64,000 nucleotides of DNA from Thermothielavioides terrestris NRRL 8126 (Eukaryota; Ascomycota; Sordariomycetes; Sordariales; Chaetomiaceae). The position numbers and the translations under genes are program-made. The DNA is taken from contig NC_016457.1 of assembly GCF_000226115.1 (NCBI RefSeq), positions 8,246,001 to 8,310,000 of the forward strand, read 5' to 3'. Positions 25,096-34,257 of this stretch are shown here, piece after piece. Below the pieces are notes generated by a model. It had not been told where the DNA came from. It saw only the letters and a list, made by a program, of their open reading frames with translations, and did not search any database. The stretch's first letter is position 1; each line of letters begins with the position of its first letter.

Positions 25096-25541
25096 CTAGA
25101 CCGTGGCCTCAGGGACTTCCTCGTTGACGCAGAACGGGAGAAAGGTCAAATACTCCAGGGCCTCGGCAACGTCGGGGTGCGGAGCAGGCTGGCCACGGGC
25201 GGGCAAAACCTGCGTGGCTGTCGTAGGCTGTCCAGGCTTGGCTAAAGGCCCGGGCGTAACCTTTCCTTTCCACCTACCTGAAGGCTTTCATCATCCTCGG
25301 GGCAGTTTGGACAATCATGGTCTGCTTGTTCGGGGCCCCCTCTGACGAGATGGGCATAGTGCTCGAATTCCGACTCGGCTGGGAAGATGCGCCTACGGAG
25401 CTGCTGGTGCCATTCACAGACCTCGTCAATGTTGGACGGGCCCTCGGAGCGAGGCCGATCCAGGGAGCGAGGCAGATCCCGCACGCCGTTCTTGGTGGCC
25501 TGCTTGACAAAAGCCACCCCAGGCGTCGTGGTTGAGGTCAT
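25096..25541 (-). CDS. Small hypothetical protein, two exons (125 aa)
   Basis: Exon 1 is 25541-25278 and exon 2 is 25209-25096 on the minus strand. The 68-nt intron has a GTAGGT donor and a CACGCAG acceptor and is phase 0. Codon use is clearly fungal-coding (G/C third positions), unlike the surrounding DNA. The product is acidic and contains DEVCEWHQQLRRRIFPAE, a DHDCPNCPEDDE segment with a CxxC pair, and ALEYLTFLPFCVNEE near the end. No signal peptide, membrane segment or known domain is recognised. The ATG at 25541 is the first in frame; an additional upstream exon cannot be excluded, so this could be the 3' part of a longer or decayed gene. No function is proposed. Confidence 0.5.
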
Positions 25542-28101
25542 CGAGGAGTCGTTCGCTTGCGGACACAGGAGAATAGGCTTTGATGACCACCACTCGGTCG
25601 CTTCTATCCTTTTTCTCTTGTCCTGTGCTCAGAACCTGTTGAAGAGGGCCAGAAAATAAGCAATGTGCCTAGGTCAGGAAGGGTCCGTACTTATTGTGGC
25701 TCCATGGGCGATAAGAAAGGAATTCAATAACGAGGATTTGCTAGAATCGTGCTCATAGTGTCCAATGGCACATTTGTAAGTAAACATTAGTGTGATTGCG
25801 ATTCTGCATATAGTTTGAGTTTGGTAAGGAGAAAACAATATGCAGCTTTGCCATCTGTCCCCTTACCCGACATAGCCCTAGTCACTGCCAAGGTATGTAT
25901 TGAGGGTTTACTGACCCAAGTAGAGGAACTCGTCCACTGGCACCCGTGCAAAGCCTGAGGGCCTCTCCCAAGCCGGGTCTGAGACCGACAACCCTTCGAC
26001 CCGGACCGTATTCCAGCAGCCAGGGCGAGGTTAGGGACCAGGGGTTTTCCGTGGATAAAGGAGATGAGCCGATCCAAAACCTGCTGAAGGAGTATATAGT
26101 CATCATGTACATTGACGCCCCTGCTCGATGAGTAGTCTTTGTCATGCACCTCTCCTCTGTTAATGCGGAGTCTCCTCGAGCAGCGGGTCACATGGCCGCG
26201 ATTGAGACAACCCCAGAGATAGTAGAGGATATTCTCATTGCTGTTGCTGGGAGGACCACTCACCGGGGGTTCCTGGCACAGCTTATCGCTGAAGAACGAC
26301 GAAATGGAGCCGAGCATTTGCACTTCCACATAGTTTGCAAGGCCAGAGAATGTCAGTGTTTAATACCATGTGTTGACTCTGCGCCCGGCCTTGACTTAAC
26401 CAATGTTCCACCAGGGGAGAGGTGATTCAGAGGATGGTGTCCCAGGGCGGCCCTCGACGCGGCAGATGTGCTCCCTTCACCGCCCTGCGCCTCCCTCCAC
26501 GCACCCAGAGCAACGCCAACAAGGTGCAGGCTGTGTAAATCGTATCAATGGGATGTGGAACGAGAAAGCTGGGAATATTGTCACGAACACCGCTTCAAGA
26601 GTCCCCGCGCACTCCATCCGGTCTCCTCCTTTGATCGTTCAGACTCGGCTGCCCAGCATTTTCGCCTTTTCCGACCACTCAGAGTGCTATGGTTGCGCTG
26701 CACGACTGGGGGCTACCGTGTACTTAAGCCATGCATGTCGAATTCTGAAAGATGGAAGCTCGGGCCTAGGTAAACTTGGGGACAGCTTTGTGCGTGCCAT
26801 TGAAGTCTAACAAGCCCCTGAAGAGTCATGCACTTGATCCTGCCCAAGGGATGCACAGCGGGGCCGCCGCAATATAATCCGTATAACATAAAAAAAAAAA
26901 AAAAAACCTTGATCATCTTGTTGGGAATTGTCATTACCTAGGACTTTTGAGAAGCTTACTGACTGTGTGCTCCAGTGAATGTCAACAACACGGGAACAAA
27001 GTGGAATTCACTTTTACACAAGAGTTCCTGATGTGTCCCACCCAGCTCCCTGAGTGGCTCCCTTGCGGGGTGTTTCACTTCGTCTCCTTAACTACTATAA
27101 CGTTACTAAACCCCTGCAGTCGACTAGGTATGTACGTGTATCCACACACAAACTTAGGAGACGTTGACGGCATCCCAACAATGGGTCATGAACGGGCTGG
27201 GCCATGATCAATCAGGTCCATTCATTGTCCTTCACGTTAAGCTGCGAGAAAGCACATAGGACAACACCGGAACCAGATGATGTGCACGAGCGTGTACATG
27301 CACAACAAGACAGGCAGTTAACATTCACAAAGGCCAGCTGCCCGCCAAGCATCCCCACTCAGTATGAAGACTGAAGAGTGCCCCTAGTTACCGATCAAGT
27401 TACCGATCTACAGTGTACTCCGTCCCCTAAAATAAACCTTGGCGGGATCCTGGGGGGCTGATCCCGGTTGCGAGATGTAGTACATACACGTGTATTCCGT
27501 TTACTACACTGCAGTCTACTACGATGGCAGAGGGTGCCCTGTCTGTGGTGGTCCTGTCCCTGATTATCCATTAGTTATCCGTGCCAAGGCTTGCCAACGG
27601 AGATGGCCCGACTCGCGTACCCGTGTACCCGTCCCCTATTTAAATAGCATCCCAAGCCAGGGTCTTTTATTGCTGTGATGACTGGGCTCGTGTCTGTGTC
27701 ACTCCCGCACCCTCCTCCCCCACACGCTCACGCACACCCCTTGCTTGGGAGCTTGGGACGATCTGCGAGCCAAGCTTGGCCGTTTCGATGTCTCAGCCAC
27801 AGGGGTGTGTGAATGCGGCTTGCGAGGGGGAGGAGGAGGACCCGCGCGGCTTGTCACACGCTTCTCGGCGCCGCCATTTTATCTGCCGCAGGCGCGGGTC
27901 CCAAGCCCTCTCTTCCTTCTTTCCTTCCCCATCCCGCCGGAGAGAGTGACAGTCGCCGTCGACAACTTCCTCACCCGAACCGACACGAGAAAGAAGCGAC
28001 GTTGTCAGCATCCTTCACTCTCTGCATCAGCACCTGCACCACGAGTGCCATCCAGTACCAACCTGCGTTTAACGTTTTGACCACTCATCAATACCGTCAA
28101 G
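25542..28101. other. Gene-poor region upstream of the small Ala/Lys-rich gene
   Basis: A minus-strand frame at 25787-26329 has some coding-like stretches but no domain or exon chain. An 18-bp A run lies at about 26890-26907. The part from about 27650 to 28101 is pyrimidine-rich and likely holds the promoter and leader of the next gene. No RNA gene or transposon ends were identified. Confidence 0.4.
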
Positions 28102-28928
28102 ATGCCCGGAATTCGTAAGTTGCGCGCTTCCTTGACTCTCTGTGACCTTGCTTGGCGGCCGGCGGGTCGAGTCGATCGGGTCGGTCGCCCCCGGCATAGG
28201 CCGGCCGACCTACCGACCGACCGACCGACCGACCGACTACGGCTCTGTCCGCCCCAGAAGGCGATGGAGAAGGAAACTGCGAAGGCGACGGCGCCTGGAT
28301 CTCAACCAGCTAGCGCGCCGCGGCGACCGCGTGGCCGAAAACGCGCCGATGAACTTTAGGCGACGCGATGGCTGACTTTGCTTCGCGTTCTTCCGCAGCG
28401 CTTGGCGCCCTCGACAACCTGAAGGGCAAGCTCAAGGCCGTTTTCAAGAAGCGCGGCGAGAAGAAGTCCGAGAAGAAGGCCAAGGACAAGGCCAAGCAGG
28501 CCGCTGACCAGAACACCGCTGAGGGCGGCACGGCCGCTGCCGCCGCCGAGGCTACCAAGACCGAGACCGCTACGGCCCCCGCCGGTAAGTCGCCCCCCCC
28601 TGGTGACCTGACCTCTCCCCTCGACATTAGTAGTAGTAGGGCATTCATCGAGACTGACGGGACCGCGGTTTGTACAGCCGAGGCCGGTGCCGCTGAGCTG
28701 GCTGCCGAGGAGAAGAAGGTGGAGATCGCCGCTGGTCCTGGTACGGGTACGTATTCCGAGACTGCGCAGGGCGAGAGACGTGTTTTGAATCGCCGCCGGC
28801 AATCTTGCTGACGAGAAATTCTGGCTGCTGCAGCTACCGAGACCGGCACCGCGGCCGCTCCCGAGATCACTCCGGCTCCGCCCGTCGCTTCCAAGACCGA
28901 GGAGAAGAAGGCTGCTCCCACTGCCTAA
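28102..28928 (+). CDS. Small Ala/Lys/Glu-rich protein, four exons (118-120 aa)
   Basis: Exons: 28102-28114, 28399-28584, 28678-28740 (or 28746) and 28834-28928. The first exon is only 13 nt (ATG CCC GGA ATT C) before a GTAAGT donor and a 284-nt intron; the phase joins to give MPGIPLGALDNLKGKLKAVF. Intron 3 has two possible donors six bases apart, GTACGG and the better GTACGT, changing the product by two residues. The short amphipathic N-terminal segment is followed by a Lys/Glu helix (KKRGEKKSEKKAKDKAK) and Ala/Glu/Pro/Thr-rich low complexity to the end. It has no signal peptide or membrane segment and resembles small, abundant, uncharacterised fungal proteins. The leader is pyrimidine-rich, as in highly expressed fungal genes. 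Function is unknown. Confidence 0.75.
28202..28236. repeat. CCGA tetranucleotide microsatellite in intron 1
   Basis: Several tandem CCGA/GACC units lie inside the 284-nt first intron of the small Ala/Lys-rich gene. Confidence 0.6.
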
Positions 28929-29376
28929 GTCTGACGACAACTCCGGTATACGCGGCCAGATGACGGGCCAGAGGGTTGCCGGAGAGGCTGGGTAGCCCGC
29001 GACGGAAATGGGCAGCGATGCTTTTTCTCTATCTTTTCGTTTTTCGGCGATGGTTTTCGCAATAGGAAATGGGGGTTCGGGCTGCGGATGCGCGTACTAG
29101 GGCTTGATACCATCGATACCCCAGGATTGCTTTTGCTTGCGGGGGGCGCGTGGCTGGCTTGAGACATTCCATACTCGATACCACCGGTTAGAAGAACACG
29201 GTTCTTCAGACCCTAGATTCGTTCGACTTGCTACCCGAGGTGACACCGCGTGACTGATGCACGGAGAACGCCAAATTGGGGGAAGCTAAGCTACCAACCT
29301 ATCCAACTCGAACCTACTCCAACTGTCACCCGACCTAAGCTTACCAACCAAGTCCGCACACCGAGGCTCGCGACCG
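28929..29376. other. Short convergent intergenic region
   Basis: 3' flanks of two convergent genes; no further gene recognised. Confidence 0.5.
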
Positions 29377-30958
29377 TCACTCCTCATCCGACTCATCGTC
29401 ATCGTCGCCGGGGTCGGGCATGACGATCCGATTCAAGTGCGTGACCTAACAAACAGGCACGTCAGCAGTCCGCAACACAGATCACGACCCATCATCGCAG
29501 AAGGAGGCAAGACTGAGCGCGGCCACTTACAAACCCAACCATAGCCCTTATAACCCGGGCCACCTCGTCCAGCCCCCCGGGCGACATAAACACGCTGGCA
29601 TCCATCTTCCGGCTAACGGTGAAATTCCGCAGCTTCAGCAACTGCATGTCCCGATGGTCCGGCACGAAGCCCTTGGGCCTGGTCTTGAGCGCGCCCTCCT
29701 GGTTGCGCTCCGCAAACGCCGCCAGCGCCGCCGCCGCCGGATCCTCCTCCTCCTCTTTCTCCCCTTGATCAGCCCCCTCCCCACCACCACCCGCGCTCTT
29801 CTTCCTCCTCCTGCTCCCCGCTTGCCCGCTGGCCGCCTTACCAGTCCTTTTCCCAGCCCCAGAAGAAGAGGAAGCTGACGAAGATGACGAAGACAGCCCA
29901 AGAAAGACCTCCCGAAACGCAGGCTCGTTCAGCACGCGGCGCCAGCGGCGCGGCCGCTCGTCGATGCTCGCGCGCAGGCGCGCCAGCGCCGCCGCGCCCG
30001 GGTGCCACAGGCCGCCGCCCACGAAGCAGGGCGCGCCCGCCGGCTCGACGTGCACGTAGTAGCACGCGTAGGGGCCCTTGCGGCCGGTGCGGGAGAAGGC
30101 GGCGGAGAAGTGCGGCTTTTCCCGAGTTAGTAGTTCCCAGGAGGGTTGGGCGCATTATTTAGTTTGGTCCTAGGAAAGACCAGGAAAGGGCTTGTTTATA
30201 TGAAGGTAGGGGGACGGTGAAAAGGGGGGACGGGGAAAAGGGTAAGCGGGTCCTACCTTGTACGGCGTAGGGTCGTTGCTGAAGCGGATGTCGCGGTAGA
30301 TGCGGAAGTTGACGTCTTTGAAGGGCAGCTCCGGTATAGTCGGGTCCGCGGCGATGATGCGCTCGGTCAGCGCCATGACGTAGGTTTCCCAGTCCTTGAG
30401 CGCGCGGCGGTACTCGCCGTCGTGGGCTGGTCAGGTGGGTTAGCACTGCTGGGGAAAGTAAACAAATCAATAAGTAAACAAAGACAAGATACCCTTGAGC
30501 CACGACCGCTTGTTGTTGGCCTTCAGATCGGCAAGAAAGGCCAGCGTGTTCGGGTGCAGCCGGTCGTCGGCGTACTCGACGCCGCCCGTGTCGCGCAGCT
30601 TGGGCAGCGGGACGAAGGTCACTTTGGGCGGCGCGGCCTCGTCGAACTCGTCGTCGCCGCTCTCCTCGGCGGCCTTCCCTGCGGCCTCCTCCTTGTAGTC
30701 GTCTCCGCTCCCGTCGGACTCGGCCTCGGGCTGCGCGCCCTTGGCTCTCTTCGCTGGTCGTCTTCCCCTGCCACGCGCCTTCTTCGGCACGCGCTCGCTC
30801 TCCGAGGCATCCGAGTCCGAGCCGGCCTCGAAGTACCTGCTCTTCTGGGCCGAAGAGCTGACGCGCTGGGACCGTCGCCGGGACGAGGGCGCGTGCGCTT
30901 CGGGAGTGGCCGGCGCTGCTCCCGCGCCGGCCGCAGATTTGCGCTTTTGGGCGGCCAT
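29377..30958 (-). CDS. DUF2461 domain protein (429 aa)
   Basis: Four exons on the minus strand: 30958-30493, 30426-30257, 30115-29531 and 29445-29377. Donors are GTATCT, GTAGGA and GTAAGT. The second acceptor (AAAAG) is preceded by an ACTAAC branch site, and all phases close. Residues 1 to about 120 are a Lys/Arg/Ser/Asp/Glu-rich, probably disordered region with basic KKARGRGRRPAKRAK clusters suggesting nuclear location. The DUF2461 domain starts at about HPNTLAFLADLKANNKRSW and includes FRIYRDIRFSNDPTPYK and YYVHVEP.....GGGLWHP. A Ser/Gly/Lys/Glu low-complexity insertion splits its C-terminal part before the closing helices and a DPGDDDDESDEE tail. Bacterial members are about 220 aa; fungal ones commonly carry such extensions. 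The biochemical function of the family is not known to me. An in-frame ATG at 31039 would add 27 residues; the chosen start begins the charged region. Confidence 0.85.
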
Positions 30959-31162
30959 GGCGAGTTTTGTAGGGTCCCAAAGAGGATACGAACTGGTCTT
31001 TATGAATGCGTCGATTCGACGTTGTCTCCCCGCTGTCAATGACGTCGCTGGCTGAGGGCGACGGCGGTGACGCGTGGCATCAGCTTGGCTTGGCGTTCCT
31101 CGAGTCGCGAAGCCACGTGATCCTTAATGGAATAACCCCTGGTCTGGGGCAGTGAGTTCACA
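30959..31162. other. Promoter region of the DUF2461 gene
   Basis: Short upstream region up to the Tc1-like element, which inserted about 200 bp from the start codon. No further gene seen. Confidence 0.4.
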
Positions 31163-31164
31163 TA

Positions 31165-31710
31165 CAGTACAACCCTGGTTTGTTTGTTAGTTTGGTTCTT
31201 TGCCCCACTTTTTGACAGGGCCCTGCAGCCAACCAAAAATTGGCCGTTTTACCCACCTGTTCAGCTCCTGGCTCTGGCACTGCATTCCACCAAACCATCA
31301 AAAAAAGCATCACCACCATCAAAACCATCAAATCCTTCAAAATCGGCCAGGGCAGCCAAATCAGCCAAATCAGCCAGATCAGCCAGGTGACCTCAATCTT
31401 ATCGAACATGTGTGAATTTGGATGACGCGGTGGATCGAACGCAACTATCCTACCTGGCCAACCGGCGAGGCATTGAAGGAAGCTATTTTGTAGGCGTGGA
31501 ATGCAGAGCTCTCTGACTAACTCTCTGTTGCGGTTGGTTCATTCTATGCCAAGGCTGCTGGCGTAGCTGATTGAGAATCAGGAGGGGTACACAGGGTACT
31601 GAGAGTGACCTGTTTCGCTTCTGTTTTTCTATGGAAGATCAAGTACTGTACAGTTTTTGTAATCCATTGTTGATTGGCTATCAAGCCCTTGTTGTGACCC
31701 ACCGCAAGTA
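31165..31710 (+). repeat. Copy 1 of the 546-bp tandem unit
   Basis: It runs from the CAGTACAACCCTGG end to the base before the next such end at 31711. The interior contains a CATCAAA/CAGCCAAAT-rich low-complexity stretch (about 31295-31390). Confidence 0.7.
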
Positions 31711-32220
31711 CAGTACAACCCTGGTTTGTTTGTTAGTTTGGTTCTTCGCCCCACTTTCTGACAGGGCCCTGCAGCCAACCAAAAATCGGCCTTTTTACCC
31801 ACCTGTTCAGTTCCTGGCTCTGGCACTTCATTCCACCAAACCATCAAAAAAAGCATCACCACCATCAAAACCATCAAATCCTCCAAAATCGGCCAGGGCA
31901 GCCAAATCAGCCAAATTAGCCAGATCAGCCATTTGGATGAAGCGGTGGATTGAACGCTACTATCCTACCTGGCCAACCGGCGAGGCATTGAAGGAAGCTA
32001 TTTTGCAGGCGTGGAATGCAGTGCCCTCTGACTATCTGTTGCGGTTAGGTGGTTCATTCCATGCCAAGGCGGCTGGCGCAGGTGACTGAGAATCTGGGGG
32101 GTACACGGGGTACTGAGATTGACCTGTTTCGCTTCTGTTTTTCTATGGAAGATTAAGTACTGTACAGTTTTTGTAATCCATCGTTGATTGGCTTTCAAAC
32201 CCTTGTTGTGACCCACCGTA
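31711..32220 (+). repeat. Copy 2 of the 546-bp tandem unit
   Basis: Highly similar to 31165-31710, with scattered substitutions and short deletions including about 30 bp over the transposase remnant. The two copies differ mostly by transitions, without heavy RIP. Confidence 0.7.
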
Positions 32221-32290
32221 GGTACCAAGCTAACAAACAAACCAGGGGGGCACTGTACCAAACTAACAAACAAACCAGGGGGGCACTGTA

Positions 32291-33096
32291 GATGCTTAGG
32301 TCAGCCAACTTCGCAATCCAACCTCGCGCCGGCCAGTGCTTTGCGAGCTGTACAGAATAAGTGTAGTTTCATTCTGTATTCCGTATTGACTAACATTATC
32401 ACTACTCCTTGCGCCCTCCATTCCAGCTTACTGTAGTGGCAATGTTGTCTTAGGCTGTTCTGCTCTGACTCGACAGACTCGACTTCTTCGATTGCAATTA
32501 GCGAAGCTCGCCGACGGACTCGGCGGCCTCGAAACGATTTTCTCGGAAGACGGCCTTCTAGCTCCCCAGCAGCCATTTAAGCTTGAGCCTCGTGCTTGCA
32601 AAACCCGAGGTCAATTAATCTCCCCACTCAAGGTTAGCTGCAGTCATCAAGTTGGCACAGCGTGGCATGCGAAACCGGATCACCCGTTGCAGACGCAACG
32701 TTGTACCCGAGCCTAAGCGGCCCCACCCGGAGGTGGGAGCCCACGGTGCCCCACATGTTCGGACCCGACCCCGCATGGAAATGCAGCGGCTGCTTGCTGC
32801 GGAGTGTGCTCCACACGAGTCCGGCGCAACTTTCCCATCACCGAGCACTTCTCATATCCAGGCCCGGAGGGTCCGACAGTGTACAGCACAGTCAGGCCCT
32901 ATCTTAGATAGCGCACTTACAAATACCTTACCCTATCTGCTCACCTTCACTGGCCACCCCGCTATCATGCACCACCACCTAGCAACCCACGAGCAGCCCA
33001 GCTAAACACAGACCTTGAAACCCACCTAGATTCCGGCCCTCATCCACCACCAAACTTCCCTCTCACACACTTTCCGTTTCTGCAACCCCAGAAACC
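32291..33096. other. Promoter region of the PhyH-family gene
   Basis: No gene recognised. It lies between the right end of the Tc1-like element and the start codon at 33097. The last about 100 bp are C/A-rich, as in many fungal leaders. Confidence 0.45.
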
Positions 33097-34110
33097 ATGA
33101 CCGCCGAAACAACAACAACAACCCCCTCCCCCTCCCCCGACCCGCACCCGCACCTCACCGCCCTCCGCCGCGACGGCTTCGTGATCGTGCGCTCGCTGCT
33201 GACGCCCGCCGAGCTGGCAGACCTGCGCGCCGCCGCGGGGCGCCTGACCGCCGCCGCGCGCGCGGGCGCCTGGCCGTATGTGCGCACCGTCGGCAAGCAG
33301 TTCCCGCCGTGGGACGGCTCGCTGGTGCCTTCGCGCGCGGGCATCTGGGGCGTGCAGCACCTCCTGCATCCGGACCTGCCGGTGCAGGAAGAGGGAGATC
33401 GGGGAGTGTTTGTGCGCGCGTATTTCCATGCTGGTGTGCTGCGCGTGGCGAGGGAGTTGCTTTCGCTTTCGGATGCCGAGGGCGAGGGCGAGGGCGAAGG
33501 GGGTGATGGGGATGGTGAGGGGGATGATGGCGATGGCTTGACGATGGAGCTGTTCAACATGCTGGTGCGGCCGGACGGCGGGCGGGGGTTCGCGCTGCGC
33601 TGGCACCGCGACGACATCCCCGCCACCGCGACCGCCGAGGAGGAGGCCGCGCGGCTGAAGAAGCCCGGCGAGCCGTACGTGCACACGCAGTGGAACCTGC
33701 CGCTGTATGACGACGACAGCTTGATCGTCGTGCCCGGCAGCCACGCGCGCCCGCGCACCGACGCCGAGAGGGCCGCCGATCCGTACGCCGACCCGCTGGA
33801 GGGGCAGGTCACTGTGCGGCTGAACGCCGGGGACTGCGTGTTTTACGATAACAATATCCTGCACCGCGGGGTGTATGACGCCGAGAAGGAGAGGATGACG
33901 CTGCATGGGTCGGTCGGGCATGTGAACGGGAGTCGAGAGCGGGCGCGGAACGTGCTGCAGCACGGCGTCGCCGAGTGGGTTGACCGCTGCGACTTCTCGG
34001 TGCTGGGTGAGGGGAAGAAGAGGCGGATGGCGGAAGCGATGCGCAGGAGGCTGATCGAGCTGGGCAGGGAGAACCAGGGGCGGGATGTTGGGTATTCGCT
34101 GGAGGGGTAG
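33097..34110 (+). CDS. Phytanoyl-CoA dioxygenase (PhyH) family protein (337 aa)
   Basis: A single uninterrupted exon. The family comprises Fe(II)/2-oxoglutarate-dependent oxygenases with a double-stranded beta-helix. The N-terminal signature LRRDGFVIVRSLLTPAEL is typical. The metal triad is visible as H170 and D172 in WHRDD and H256 in NNILHRG. R266 in the following strand (ERMTLHGSVGH) is a likely 2-oxoglutarate ligand. A Gly/Glu/Asp low-complexity insertion (about residues 126-147, encoded by repeated GAGGGC units) sits in a loop before the first metal ligand. No targeting signal is clear. Fungal PhyH proteins act on diverse substrates, so phytanoyl-CoA should not be assumed; the substrate is unknown. 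The gene converges on the GH55 gene with only 147 bp between stop codons and shows no cluster context. Confidence 0.88.
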   Translation: MTAETTTTTPSPSPDPHPHLTALRRDGFVIVRSLLTPAELADLRAAAGRLTAAARAGAWPYVRTVGKQFPPWDGSLVPSRAGIWGVQHLLHPDLPVQEEGDRGVFVRAYFHAGVLRVARELLSLSDAEGEGEGEGGDGDGEGDDGDGLTMELFNMLVRPDGGRGFALRWHRDDIPATATAEEEAARLKKPGEPYVHTQWNLPLYDDDSLIVVPGSHARPRTDAERAADPYADPLEGQVTVRLNAGDCVFYDNNILHRGVYDAEKERMTLHGSVGHVNGSRERARNVLQHGVAEWVDRCDFSVLGEGKKRRMAEAMRRRLIELGRENQGRDVGYSLEG

Positions 34111-34257
34111 CAAAGTCGTCTCTATTTGTCATGGAGAGTGGTCGGTCGGTATGCGACAGGAAATCCGCACACACCTCCCTCGTACGTCCACATTTATGTA
34201 CATGTATGTACACTAGTACCCTGCTACCCCCATGCCCGGTGCCACTCTTAGGAGGGC

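Larger units (their letters stand above)
31163..32290 (+). mobile_element. Tandemly duplicated Tc1/mariner-like deletion derivative
   Basis: The unit begins with TA followed by CAGTAC.. and ends ..CACTG followed by TA, the usual Tc1/mariner terminus and TA duplication. The left end contains CTGGTTTGTTTGTTAGTTT and the right end its inverse. Two copies of about 546 bp follow one another (left ends at 31165 and 31711), and the right terminus is itself doubled (32221-32257 and 32258-32290). Each copy keeps a C-terminal transposase remnant: copy 1 reads DLNLIEHV then RWIERNYPTWPTGEALKEAI after a stop codon, close to the DLNPIEHVW region of Tc1-type DDE enzymes. Copy 2 lacks the about 30 bp carrying the DLN..EHV part. 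No intact transposase frame remains, so mobilisation would need a transposase in trans. Confidence 0.75.

Noticed and set aside
25787..26329. 180-aa minus-strand open frame
   Set aside because: A few stretches look coding, but codon bias is weak, overlapping frames are equally open and no domain is recognised; may be an old relic.
27430..27470. CTTGGCGGGATCC, similar to part of the MITE inverted repeat
   Set aside because: Match covers only about 10 bases and no second end was found nearby.
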